In this document: positions 56,664 to 64,000 of the stretch, piece by piece
Position numbering within the stretch: the stretch's first letter is position 1
Layout of the letters: each line of letters starts with the position of its first letter
From: Trichormus sp. M33_DOE_039
GTDB lineage: Bacteria; Cyanobacteriota; Cyanobacteriia; Cyanobacteriales; Nostocaceae
NCBI GenBank assembly: GCA_015296085.1
Contig: DVDT01000055.1
Location: 34,021 to 98,020 of the forward strand
Length of the DNA stretch: 64,000 nt
Direction of reading: 5' to 3'
Made by a program: the position numbers and the translations under genes
Notes under the pieces: model-generated
Told to the model about the DNA's origin: nothing
What the model saw: only the letters and a program-made list of their open reading frames with translations
Databases searched by the model: none

Positions 56664-57449
56664 TTAGACAGTTAACTGACGTTGTTGTAATGGTAGTTCA
56701 AAACGATCGCCTGGATGTGGTTCAATGATCTGAGTCGAAAGTTGACGTTTGCCTAATTGCGATCGCATCTCCTCGGTATTTCCTATCGCTTGGAGAAACT
56801 TCACCAGCAATCCCTCATACATCACATCACCTGGGGATGCTGTAGGGAGCATCACTTGTGGTTTTAACCACTCTGCAACCTCCAAAGCTTTTTGTTGACC
56901 TCTAATAATTGCTCCCACCACAGGCAAACTTAAATCAATCAGAGGTGTAATCACTACATCTATCGGTGCAAACTGTTTCAACTGTGGAGAATGATAACCA
57001 TGAGGTTCATAGTACAGCTTTAAATCCGTTGCCAACTCTTTGAGAACATAACCATTCTCTATCAAAGTCGGCCCTATAGGAGAACCAGGAATAGCAGTAA
57101 TTTCCACTTGGTTATTGAGTTTGTAACTTTCCCCATGAGCCAAAGTTGTCACAGAAATATAACCCAACTCCTGCACCACCTTCGCTGCATTAGGAGAAGC
57201 CACAACTGGAATATTCCGGTCAAGTTGCTTTAGTGTTGGTGGGTGAGCATGGTCTTCCAAACCTTGAGACAGTAAAATTAAATCAATCTTTTCTGGAATG
57301 GAACGCTCCTGAGTCCGTGAACCTTTAAATAGCCAGTCTAAATTAGCAAAAGTCAGCGCACCCACCAACCACGGATCTATTAGTATTTTTTGTTCACCGA
57401 TTTCCAACAACCAACTATTGTTGTCTAACCAAGTTAAATACATAGCCAC
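56664..57449 (-). CDS. Metallo-beta-lactamase-fold protein lacking the metal motif
   Basis: This 261-residue protein has the MBL-fold start YLTWLDNNSWLLEIGEQKIL and DPW, and the loop where HxHxDH is expected. The loop reads LSQGLEDHAHPPT, so the first two histidines are Gln and Leu while Asp-His remain. Other fold elements (VVASPNAAKVVQELGY; AIPGSPIGP; YEPHGYHS) are present. It therefore probably does not bind the usual two metals. Homologues with the same SQGLEDH loop seem to be general in cyanobacteria as far as I recall, so this is a subfamily trait, not a recent loss. Function unknown; it is 103 bp from hisC, convergent. Confidence 0.72.
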   Translation of the reverse strand: MAMYLTWLDNNSWLLEIGEQKILIDPWLVGALTFANLDWLFKGSRTQERSIPEKIDLILLSQGLEDHAHPPTLKQLDRNIPVVASPNAAKVVQELGYISVTTLAHGESYKLNNQVEITAIPGSPIGPTLIENGYVLKELATDLKLYYEPHGYHSPQLKQFAPIDVVITPLIDLSLPVVGAIIRGQQKALEVAEWLKPQVMLPTASPGDVMYEGLLVKFLQAIGNTEEMRSQLGKRQLSTQIIEPHPGDRFELPLQQRQLTV

Positions 57450-57581
57450 AGATTCAAGATAATACCTACCTTCATTGTGACATCACTGGGGATTGGGTCT
57501 GGGGTATGGGTTATAGAGATAAAATCTCTCTTGCTTTTTATTGCCCTATACCCTTACACCCCTAAACCCCTACACCCTCTT

Positions 57582-58379
57582 TTAAGGCAGAATAAACCCG
57601 TACTTTTTCAAGACAGTCTTAGATTGATTATCAGTAGTTAAAAACTTGGTAAACTCCCTGGCTGCATCAGCGTTTTTACTACTTTTTACCACTGCTAGAG
57701 GATAAATAATCGGTGAGTGATATTTTTCATCAGCAGCCACTACAACCTTTACTTTGTCAGAAATCTTGGCATCAGTTGCATAAACCAGACCTGCATCAGC
57801 ATTGCCACTTTCCACCACAGCTAGAACCTGACGCACGTTGTTGGCATAAACTAATTTTGGCTTGATCTGTGGCAACAACTTCAGCTTTTGCAACACCTGT
57901 TCAGCGTATTGTCCTGCGGGTACACTCCTCGGTTCACCGATCGCAATTCGCTTGATTTCGGGTCTGCTGAAATTATAGAAGCTAGTAATGCCTCTAGCGT
58001 TCTTAGGAACAACCAAGACGAGGCGATTCTTTGCTAGGATCGCTCGTGTACCTGCCACTAACAATCCTTTCTGTTCCAAAGCATCTACTTGCCTTTTAGC
58101 GGCGGAAATAAAAATATCTGCTGGCGCACCCTGTTCAATCTGTTGCTGCAAAGCACCAGACGCGCCAAAGTTATAGCTGATGTTGATATTAGGATTATTC
58201 TTTTGATAGAGAGGTTTAATTTCTTCTAGAGCATCTTTTAAACTAGCTGCCGCAGATACCAGTAAACTAGCATTAGATTGCGCTACTACGGGAGAGGATG
58301 TCATAAAAGGCAAGCCAACCGCTATCAAACAGCTAGCGATCGCTGCACCAAGAAAAGCAAGAATTTGTCTTCGTTTCAT
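57582..58379 (-). CDS. modA: Molybdate ABC transporter substrate-binding protein
   Basis: This 265-residue periplasmic protein captures molybdate (or tungstate) for the ModBC importer. It has a signal peptide (KRRQILAFLGAAIASCLIA, ending VVAQ), the ModA start SLLVSAAASLKDALEEIKPL, the oxyanion-binding SGALQQQIEQGAPADIFISA, GEPRSVPAGQYAEQ and VESGNADAGLVYATDA. I chose ATG 58379, which opens the signal peptide. No modBC genes are adjacent; the divergent neighbour is an RHH-TOBE protein, with a palindrome in the shared 98-bp promoter region. Confidence 0.94.
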   Translation of the reverse strand: MKRRQILAFLGAAIASCLIAVGLPFMTSSPVVAQSNASLLVSAAASLKDALEEIKPLYQKNNPNINISYNFGASGALQQQIEQGAPADIFISAAKRQVDALEQKGLLVAGTRAILAKNRLVLVVPKNARGITSFYNFSRPEIKRIAIGEPRSVPAGQYAEQVLQKLKLLPQIKPKLVYANNVRQVLAVVESGNADAGLVYATDAKISDKVKVVVAADEKYHSPIIYPLAVVKSSKNADAAREFTKFLTTDNQSKTVLKKYGFILP

Positions 58380-58454
58380 AGGAAAATCAGGCTGAGATAG
58401 ATTCTTCTCCAAGGATTGTGGCTTGGTAGGATCGTACCTAGATAAATTTGATAT

Positions 58455-58473
58455 TTACCAACCAAATTGGTAA
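58455..58473. promoter_or_regulatory. Palindromic operator candidate between modA and the RHH-TOBE gene
   Basis: TTACCAA-ccaaa-TTGGTAA, a perfect 7-bp inverted repeat, ends 4 bases before the ATG of the RHH-TOBE gene. An overlapping ACCAA-a-TTGGT is also perfect. A related half site TTGGTA lies near 58424 on the modA side. It fits an autoregulatory site for a dimeric ribbon-helix-helix protein. Confidence 0.5.
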
Positions 58474-58477
58474 CATT

Positions 58478-58924
58478 ATGCCAAGAAAAGAACAAGGATG
58501 GATCACTTTTCAAACATCGGAAGACGAACGCAAGATTCTAGAGGAATTTTGTCAGCAGTCTCAACGCACTAAAACTGAGATTCTACGGGAACTTGTGCGT
58601 GGTCTTCATCAACAACCCCCGCCACCAAAATCATTACCAACCACAGGGGTAGACAAGATAGAAACACAAACATCTGAAAATTTAGATTTAGAAGCAAATA
58701 TCCCTAAAAGACCCTTAAAAGTTAGCTCACGCAATATTTTGAAAGGTGTGGTGAAAAAAGTTGTCGCTGGTGCTGTGAATAGTGAAGTGACACTAGAAAT
58801 TGTTCACAAAGTAGAGCTAACCTCTATTATCACCAGAATGTCTGCTGAAGAGTTAGGACTAGTGGAAGGTGCAGAAGCCTACGCGGTCATTAAATCAAAT
58901 GATATTGTGATTGCCAGGGAATAA
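58478..58924 (+). CDS. Ribbon-helix-helix plus TOBE/Mop protein, putative molybdate regulator
   Basis: This 148-residue protein has an N-terminal ribbon-helix-helix-like segment (GWITFQTSEDERKILEEFCQ followed by TKTEILRELVRGL, residues 7-46) and a Pro-rich linker. A single TOBE/Mop domain (about 78-146) follows, with SSRNILKGVVKKVVAGAVNS, EVTLEI and the end GLVEGAEAYAVIKSNDIVIA. Mop domains bind molybdate; RHH domains bind DNA as dimers. Together with the divergent modA and the palindrome just upstream, this suggests a compact molybdate-responsive repressor in place of ModE. I chose ATG 58478; no Met upstream has a better context. Confidence 0.75.
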   Translation: MPRKEQGWITFQTSEDERKILEEFCQQSQRTKTEILRELVRGLHQQPPPPKSLPTTGVDKIETQTSENLDLEANIPKRPLKVSSRNILKGVVKKVVAGAVNSEVTLEIVHKVELTSIITRMSAEELGLVEGAEAYAVIKSNDIVIARE

Positions 58925-59181
58925 ACATAATTTTTGAATCTGTCAAGATTTTCTCACTTGCAGCGGAATTATAGGATTCAGAGCCAAACTTAATCTAAAC
59001 CTGGCAAAAATGCTATCTCATGATTCAGTAGGATTCGATTGATTCATGCGGACTAAACCAACTCCCACCAACTTACCTATAGTAGTGCAAACACTCTTGC
59101 AGAGTTCGGTTATGCGAACTGGGATATCAAACTTAAATTGGTAAATTAGTTGATAGTTGAGTAGCACTTGAGATAATTACT

Positions 59182-59568
59182 ATGAGTAATGATTCCCATC
59201 GCCATCCCGAAAATTTTTTAACTGAAGTGATGAATCACAATCAGTTATGGGAATATGTGCAATCTATGGATACTCAAACCGTTAGCCAATTATCCCAACC
59301 CGCTTCACCAGAAGTACTTCAGTTGATTCAAAGAGCTGTTGTAGCAACTCTGGGTAATTTACCTAGTGGGAAATTCCACACAACTATCACAACTAGCCGT
59401 GATCAGTTGGGTAAACTTTTAGGATCTGCAATGGTCGATGGGTATTTCTTGCGTAATGTGGAGCAACGACTAGAACTAGAAAAGTCTTGTTTTTCTCAAA
59501 GTGATGAAACTGATACTAGTCTCTATCCTATGATGAACAACCCGACGGTAGAGGAATTAAAAGAGTAA
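59182..59568 (+). CDS. DUF760 family protein
   Basis: This 128-residue protein is a single DUF760 domain, found in cyanobacteria and plastids: LWEYVQSMDTQTVSQLSQPA, VVATLGNLPSGKFHTTITTSRDQLGKLL and AMVDGYFLRNVEQRLELEKS. Function unknown; no catalytic residues are evident. It is convergent with the second rbp gene and shares its terminator. The 257 bp upstream hold no gene. Confidence 0.82.
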   Translation: MSNDSHRHPENFLTEVMNHNQLWEYVQSMDTQTVSQLSQPASPEVLQLIQRAVVATLGNLPSGKFHTTITTSRDQLGKLLGSAMVDGYFLRNVEQRLELEKSCFSQSDETDTSLYPMMNNPTVEELKE

Positions 59569-59594
59569 TACTTGGTAGTGCAATACACTTAAAA

Positions 59595-59628
59595 TTTAAG
59601 GAGACGCAATAAATCGCGTCTCCTTAAA
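59595..59628. terminator. Shared bidirectional terminator
   Basis: A perfect 13-bp stem TTTAAGGAGACGC / GCGTCTCCTTAAA with an 8-nt loop between the convergent DUF760 and rbp genes. Confidence 0.88.
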
Positions 59629-59657
59629 TCAATTGATTCTATTGAATTCTATGGAAC

Positions 59658-59966
59658 TTAGTAGCGGTTACGATTGTAGCCGCCGCCACCGCCGCGATTC
59701 CCACCAAATGAACCACCTCTGTCTTCTTTGGGTCTAGCCTTGTTAACTTTCAAGTCACGACCCATCCATTCAGCACCGTCAAGCGCATCAATAGCTGCAG
59801 CTTCTTCGGTGTCTGAATTCATTTCCACAAAAGCAAAGCCACGTAAGCGACCTGTTTCACGATCAGTAGGGATTTGAACTCGCTTGACAGTACCATACTC
59901 TGCAAACACAGCAGTGAGGGTGTCTTGCGTAACTTCGTAAGAGAGATTGCCTACATAAATCGACAT
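59658..59966 (-). CDS. rbp: RRM RNA-binding protein with glycine-rich tail (second copy)
   Basis: This 102-residue single-RRM protein is closely similar to the one at 43989-44300. It has RNP2 IYVGNL, RNP1 RGFAFVEM and the shared VQ(I/L)PTDRETGR and GAEWMGR..KVNKARPKED segments, then a longer Gly/Arg/Asn tail (GGNRGGGGGYNRNRY). I chose ATG 59966, with GGAGAC just upstream, which gives the standard N terminus; an open frame extends 33 codons further but lies in the presumed cold-regulated 5' leader. About 270 bp of AT-rich sequence lies upstream. Confidence 0.92.
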   Translation of the reverse strand: MSIYVGNLSYEVTQDTLTAVFAEYGTVKRVQIPTDRETGRLRGFAFVEMNSDTEEAAAIDALDGAEWMGRDLKVNKARPKEDRGGSFGGNRGGGGGYNRNRY

Positions 59967-60234
59967 CGATATGTCTCCAAAATCATCAGTTTGTAGAGAT
60001 TTAGATTTCGGAGAGAGTCTGCAAATACCAAAAGGAAAAAGCCTGTCAATACTAAAAACAAACACTATAACCGAATATAATTCTCAGAGCATATGCTAAC
60101 ACATATATTTCCTTGATGTGGGAAAACTTCAGAAAATATTGCATAAGTATATATAATCTCTGTGGATTGATTTATCAAACTGCAATCGCCTGTTTGGTTT
60201 TTGGTGCGGAATTCTACTTCCTAAATATGACTGG

Positions 60235-60888
60235 TCAGTAGTTGATTGTTATTTGATTTACCGCACTGCTAATTAGAGAGGATGCTATTTCTATTTCTTG
60301 TTGGGTTGTAAATTTACCAATCCCAATTCTTAATGCTCCCTCAATGATATGCTCGGAAAGGTTCATCGCTTGTAAAACATGAGAGGGTGCGACCACACCT
60401 GATGAACAAGCCGCACCCGTGGAAATAGCGATTTGATGGCGAAGTCGGGCAATGATGGCAGTATTAGAAATATCAGGGATAGAAATGTGTAAGTTACCTG
60501 ATAAACGGTTGTTTAAGTCTCCATTGACTAATAAGTCAGGGATTCCCGTTTGGAGGTGGTTTTGTAGCTGATCTCGCAAAATTGCGATCGCCTTTTCATC
60601 TGTTTCCATCTCCAAGCCTCTTAATCTGCAAGCTTCTCCCAAACCGACGATTCCGGGGACGTTGAGTGTACCTGATCTGAGTCCCTGTTGATGTCCCCCA
60701 CCGTAAATCATTGGTGGGAGAGGATGATTTTTTCTGACTACTAATACACCCACACCTTTGGGTGCATAGAGTTTATGTCCAGAAATCGCTAGATAGGTAA
60801 TTCCCCAGTCTTGGAAATTGACGGGAATTTTGCCGACAGCTTGGGATGCGTCGCATAAAAAAGGGATATTGTGAGAGGATGCGATCGC
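60235..60888 (-). pseudogene. 3' remnant of a cysteine desulfurase gene
   Basis: The 218 codons encode the C-terminal part of a NifS/IscS/DndA-type cysteine desulfurase: LCDASQAVGKIPVNF, the PLP-lysine motif SGHKLYAPKGVGVL, the substrate Arg region GLRSGTLNVPGIVGLGEA and the mobile cysteine loop STGAACSSG. The N-terminal half with the PLP-stacking His is absent. The frame is closed by TAG directly before codon GCG at 60888. That codon begins a HIP1 octamer (60881-60888), beyond which unrelated helicase-like sequence continues in another frame. It cannot make an active enzyme. It probably served the sulfur-transfer locus upstream of it. Confidence 0.85.
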
Positions 60889-61007
60889 CTAAACTGTCCC
60901 AGGCTTTTTGAAATTCTGTAACTGCTTGTTCGCATAGTTCTTCACTATAGGCTAACCAGATGACTAATGTGGGTTCATAGCGTTGCTGATTAAAAATATG
61001 AATTTGC
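60889..61007 (-). pseudogene. Fragment of a DEAD/DEAH-type helicase-like gene
   Basis: About 40 codons encode QQRYEPTLVIWLAYSEELCE and EFQKAWDSLGDR. They resemble the region after motif I in restriction-type superfamily 2 helicases (LWLAHSEELCEQA...F...W). The fragment is bounded on one side by a CTCACGCAAAGGCGCAAAGA-type intergenic repeat (61008-61034) and on the other by the HIP1 junction with the desulfurase remnant. Family assignment is from memory of this motif and is tentative. Confidence 0.5.
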
Positions 61008-61104
61008 CTCACGCAAAGGCGCAAAGACGCAAAGTTAAAAAGACCAATAAAAGCTAATTTACCATTTCATGTTCTGATTCAGTAACCTCTAGATTCATTC
61101 TTTT

Positions 61105-62232
61105 TTAAACATAAACCCAATTAGGGCTAAAACCTTGCAGAGTTGCTAAAGAAATCAAAGGTTGGATAGTTTTTGTATAAACATTTATGAGAATTTCTAA
61201 ATTTAATAAGTCATCTGGTTGATCAACTTTCAACTCTGCAACAAAAGATTCAATATCATTTAACCATTTTGTTTGAGAAACGTTTTGCTTATAAGTAATT
61301 AAGCCTAAATGCTGTAATGATACAAACTCACGGAAATATGTTTCTGATGGTAAATTATTAGATTTAGAAGAATTAACAGATTTTGTAGTCGGGATTAAAT
61401 TCCATAATTGATCATGAGCTACAAAAGACCAAGGTAGATAATGATCTAAAGAAATTTCATTTTTATTTAATTTAATTTTAGAGTAAATACATTTAATCTC
61501 TCGATGTTCTAAAATGGTTTTCCAATATTTAGTCTGATTACCTAGAGAATCTCTCTCTTGTGGCATAAATAATTTATTAACTACATTAGGGGTGCTGGGG
61601 TTTCTCTGCTGCATATAATTCAACCATTCCCAGGAAGCCCAACCCCTAACTATTATGTAATTTTCCTCTAAATACTGAATCCAATCTGGATGTAAAATAA
61701 TGGCGTTACAATTTTTCTGATCTTCAGCATCAAAGGAATATAAAGGCTTTTTCGTATCAAATTGATTGTTAGCTAAATTAATAATAGTGGGATTAACATC
61801 ATAATCTTTTAAGCCCCTTGTTTCTTGAGCGAAGAAAGGACGAATTAAACGATAAGAAACGTAACGATTAATCGAAATAACAATATCATCGAGATTTTGG
61901 TTATTAATAGCTGTCCGCAAAAGTTTTTTATCTGTATCTCTAAACTTTAAAATTGGTTCGGTAATTTCTATATCAATAGCATTTAATTTATTAGCAATTT
62001 GGTCTTGCTTCCCAAACGACAGTTTAAAATAATTGTGGGTATACCAAGCATTAGCTAACATCTCAACAATAATTTCCCGGAAATAAATTGTTGATAAATT
62101 ATCAAAATTTTTTCTTTTTAAAATATCTAGTAATGATAAAAAATAAAGGTATTTATAAGAGTTAGTGGTTGAATCAAATAATCCTGCTAATACTGAAATA
62201 TTTAAACTATCACAAATTGGTAAATCATACAT
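61105..62232 (-). CDS. HNH-endonuclease-like protein
   Basis: This 375-residue protein is mostly unrecognised helical sequence with an HNH-type nuclease core at about residues 248-295: CIYSKIKLNKNEISLDHYLP, then LWNLIPTTKSVNSSKSNNLP. The Asp-His of SLDHYLPW and the Asn of WNLIP fit the HNH pattern; the usual first CxxC is reduced to one Cys. It starts 2 bp after the PAPS-reductase pseudogene stop, so they were one operon. The frame looks intact, but both neighbours are broken, so it may be a surviving orphan of a defence locus. Codon use is AT-rich. Confidence 0.7.
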   Translation of the reverse strand: MYDLPICDSLNISVLAGLFDSTTNSYKYLYFLSLLDILKRKNFDNLSTIYFREIIVEMLANAWYTHNYFKLSFGKQDQIANKLNAIDIEITEPILKFRDTDKKLLRTAINNQNLDDIVISINRYVSYRLIRPFFAQETRGLKDYDVNPTIINLANNQFDTKKPLYSFDAEDQKNCNAIILHPDWIQYLEENYIIVRGWASWEWLNYMQQRNPSTPNVVNKLFMPQERDSLGNQTKYWKTILEHREIKCIYSKIKLNKNEISLDHYLPWSFVAHDQLWNLIPTTKSVNSSKSNNLPSETYFREFVSLQHLGLITYKQNVSQTKWLNDIESFVAELKVDQPDDLLNLEILINVYTKTIQPLISLATLQGFSPNWVYV

Positions 62233-62234
62233 AT

Positions 62235-62972
62235 TTAATTTAAATTGAATGTTATAACTAGATTTTTCTCTTTAGCCATTAACTTCTTATGTTGAGCAAT
62301 AATTTCATCCTTGCGTGCTAGAAGTTGCAATAAACTTTCCCCATCAGTCCAAGTATAGGTACGACCATCAGCATGATTAGATTCATACTCAACAGCCTTT
62401 TGAAATAAATCAGGATGTTCCTGCGCCAACATTACCCATTCATACTTGCGTTGGAAGAAACAGAAAAAACACCCAGAACGACTGCGCCAGCGATAATAGT
62501 CAGGGAGTCCAATACCACTTTCTTCTAAAAGCCGAATAATATCAGCCTTAACTAAACCCCTTTCCTTAAGCGGAAAAACAGGTTTAATATTCGGTTTAGT
62601 GGAGATATAACCCTCACGGTTTTCATCAGCACGGATACCAATGTAACTAATAGCCTCATCATCCCCGACAAAATCCTCCAACGGCTTAATTTTCATCTTC
62701 ACCGTACACCACCGCATTTGGGGAGAAGGTAACAAACCATCATGAATTGCTAACCAATGCTCAAAACCGCGTTTATCACTGAGATAATGAATTTTAATCC
62801 CCAGACGTACCTTAATGCGGTCAAGATAATCGTAAGTTTCCGGTAATTTCTTATGGGTATCACAAAAAAAGTATTCCATCTCTGGAATTTCCCTATGCAG
62901 TAACACCGCTCAAGCCGTGCTATCTTTTCCCCCAGAAAGCCCCAATATGTGTCTAGCCTTTTTCTCCGCCAT
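62235..62972 (-). pseudogene. DndC-like PAPS reductase family gene with a stop in the P-loop region
   Basis: From ATG 62972 the frame reads MAEKKARHILGLSGGKDSTA, then TGA at 62910-62912 (codon 21), then continues AVLLHREIPEMEYFFCDTHK for 225 more codons. SGGKDS is the PP-loop ATP pyrophosphatase motif of the PAPS-reductase/DndC family. Later features are RWCTVKMKIKP, YIGIRADENREGY and the paired cysteines SGCFFCFFQRKYEW, typical of DndC-like proteins that build DNA phosphorothioates. Relatives have Leu at the stop position, so TTA to TGA is the simplest change. A restart at GTG 62906 would lack the P-loop. Confidence 0.82.
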
Positions 62973-63210
62973 GCCGATTTTTTAGCACGCTTTGGCAACT
63001 ATATTGATAATGCTAATATTTTAGCAAATGTGTAAAGAAAACCTGTAGTATTTTTTAAATTATTTTAAAATTTACTAGTAATATCACTGTGATAATTAGC
63101 CTTTTATCAACTAACCAATTAAGCTTTTATACCTCAGCACGGTTCAAATAAATTTAGTAGGGTGTTTCAGTGCGAGAAAACCTAGAAAACCAATTCAGTA
63201 TTCCTACAAG
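62973..63210. other. AT-rich region, nothing coding
   Basis: Upstream of the PAPS-reductase pseudogene. The sequence is AT-rich with no recognisable ORF, RNA or operator; it should contain the former promoter. Confidence 0.4.
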
Positions 63211-63460
63211 AACCCCTCCCCTGCAAGGAGATGGGAGTTTTGCTCCCTATTCCCTTGTAGGGAAGGCAGGGTGGTTTCATACAACCGGAGAAAAAAATAA
63301 ACCTAGCTTTCAAAGCCTCTCTCCCCGTGGGGGAGAGGTTTGGAGAGGGGTCAAAATCTCGACTACAAAGCGAAAAATCAAAACTTATAGATTTTTCTTT
63401 TTTTGTATGAAACCACCCTGCTATTCCCTTGTAGGGAAGGGGGTTGGGGGGTTAGGTTTT
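63211..63460. repeat. Cyanobacterial palindromic repeat, interrupted
   Basis: The outer sequence AACCCCTCCCCTGCAAGGAG ... ATTCCCTTGTAGGGAAGG ... GGGTTGGGGGGTTAGG is the same repeat family as in the element at 42202-42364. Here it is split by a second element (63266-63421). An open frame across it (63170-63508) is not protein-like. Confidence 0.65.
63266..63421. mobile_element. MITE-like insertion with 19-bp perfect inverted ends
   Basis: Perfect inverted ends GCAGGGTGGTTTCATACAA (63266-63284) and TTGTATGAAACCACCCTGC (63403-63421) enclose 118 bp with another palindromic repeat (CTCTCCCCGTGGGGGAGAG). CTATTCCCTTGTAGGGAAGG stands on both sides (63247-63266 and 63421-63440), as a duplicated target or by recombination between repeats. 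No ORF. Confidence 0.7.
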
Positions 63461-63621
63461 TATACTGACATACCCCACATACTAAACTTATACAGATTTG
63501 GGGAGTAGATGGTTAAGCGATCGCATCGCCAAAATCGGTCAAATAACACGATTAAACGGCAAAAGTATCGATACGTAAGCTAAAAAAGATTAATTTACAA
63601 GTTTTCATATTGATTTACGGC

Positions 63622-63790
63622 TCGTGAAGTTGATAAATAAATCGTAAATTAGATTCACGAGTCATAAATTAGATTTGCAAGTCATAAATTAGATTTCTGA
63701 GTCGTAAATTAGATTTGCGAGTCATAAATTAGATTTCTGAGTCGTAAATTAGATTCAGGAGTTGTGAAGTTGATTTCCGAGTCATGAACC
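63622..63790. repeat. Strict 20-bp tandem array
   Basis: Eight units plus a partial one begin at 63622, 63642, 63662, 63682, 63702, 63722, 63742, 63762 and 63782. Consensus TCRTAAATTAGATTYBNRAG; the outer units are more diverged (TTGTGAAGTTGATTTCCGAG). Units at 63682 and 63722 are identical and alternate with TCGTAAATTAGATTTGCGAG, giving a 40-bp higher-order period. Not coding (20 is not a multiple of 3). Confidence 0.88.
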
Positions 63791-63825
63791 TTGAACAGTT
63801 CTTCATGGTATAGCAAATACTTTGA

Positions 63826-64000
63826 GATCCCCCTAAATCCCCCTTAAAAGGTAGGGCTGATTCTTTGTAGCCAGAGAAAATTTAGGAATCCAATACTTTT
63901 GTTCCTTGATTATTTTGTTTCGCTAAGTAGGCTACGCAGAAATTAAGAGTCTGATTTTTCTCTGTAGAACATGAATTAGCCCTAGGGGTTAGGGGGGATC
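63826..64000. mobile_element. MITE-like element with inverted GATCCCCCTAA ends
   Basis: The left end GATCCCCCTAAATCCCCCTT and following TAGGGCTGATTC..CAGAGAAAA pair with the right end, whose reverse complement begins GATCCCCCCTAACCCCTAGG and continues GGCTAATTC..CAGAGAAAA. The arms are about 50 bp and imperfect, the interior is noncoding, and the right boundary coincides with the end of the window, so it may be incomplete. Confidence 0.6.

Noticed and set aside
56664..57449. Recently inactivated metallo-beta-lactamase
   Set aside because: The SQGLEDH loop appears to be a subfamily feature and the rest of the gene is intact.
62904..62972. Selenocysteine or programmed readthrough at the TGA in the PAPS-reductase frame
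   Set aside because: The position is Leu in the family and no SECIS-like hairpin is visible; a nonsense mutation is simpler, and the neighbouring genes are also broken.
63170..63508. 112-codon open frame near the right end
   Set aside because: It is made of nested palindromic repeats and MITE ends.
63622..63790. CRISPR array
   Set aside because: The 20-bp units are directly contiguous with no spacers, and no cas genes are present.

Overview
The window reads as a chromosomal stretch of a filamentous, probably heterocyst-forming cyanobacterium of the Nostoc/Anabaena type. The evidence is the very frequent HIP1 octamer GCGATCGC, the intergenic CCCCTAYA and TTGACTA short tandem repeats, a pyruvate:flavodoxin oxidoreductase (nifJ), paired RRM RNA-binding proteins, a PEP-CTERM protein, and cyanobacterial families such as DUF760, DUF2103 and DUF6745. 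I recognise no rRNA, tRNA or CRISPR locus. The species is not established from sequence alone.

Layout. 1-13 kb: comFC, a secreted PPC protein, cobS, an AAA ATPase, a P2-type cation ATPase, two small envelope proteins, and a giant HstK-type Ser/Thr-His kinase interrupted by one in-frame stop. 13-31 kb: nifJ, a PAS/GAF histidine kinase carrying an in-frame insertion of repeat DNA, a TPR-CHAT (caspase-like) protein with a neighbouring TPR/coiled-coil protein, an esterase-like hydrolase, a secreted flavoprotein, clpS and a DUF2103 gene. 31-42 kb is the accessory highlight: a RiPP (ribosomal peptide) locus. It holds a Nif11-leader precursor with two QPLYGV cores next to a radical SAM/SPASM enzyme, which fits a spliceotide system (PlpA/PlpX type, excision of tyramine from XYG motifs). 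With it are a sibling precursor whose equivalent motif is IAG, a Cys-rich protein, a 56-residue protein, and two further double-glycine peptides. Facing them on the minus strand is an export operon: a DNA-binding protein related to IS630 transposase N-termini, a C39-peptidase ABC exporter, an HlyD adaptor and a parvulin-like foldase.

42-60 kb is mainly housekeeping: a triple-repeat secreted protein, rbp, a DUF6745 gene, topA, aroQ with an upstream 45-residue gene, a degenerate ADP-ribosylglycohydrolase-like gene, a 7TM-HD phosphodiesterase, hisC, a metallo-beta-lactamase-fold protein, modA divergent from an RHH-TOBE protein with a palindromic operator candidate, a DUF760 gene and a second rbp. 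Embedded here is an orphan member of the LynF/TruF/PatF (cyanobactin) peptide prenyltransferase family, coupled to a GNAT acetyltransferase and with no precursor beside it.

60-64 kb is a decayed island: a DndC-like PAPS-reductase with a stop inside its P-loop region, an HNH endonuclease, a scrap of a helicase-like gene, and the C-terminal part of a cysteine desulfurase joined to it at a HIP1 site. This looks like a dead phosphorothioation-type defence locus. It is followed by about 1 kb of noncoding DNA with nested MITE-like repeats and a strict 20-bp tandem array.
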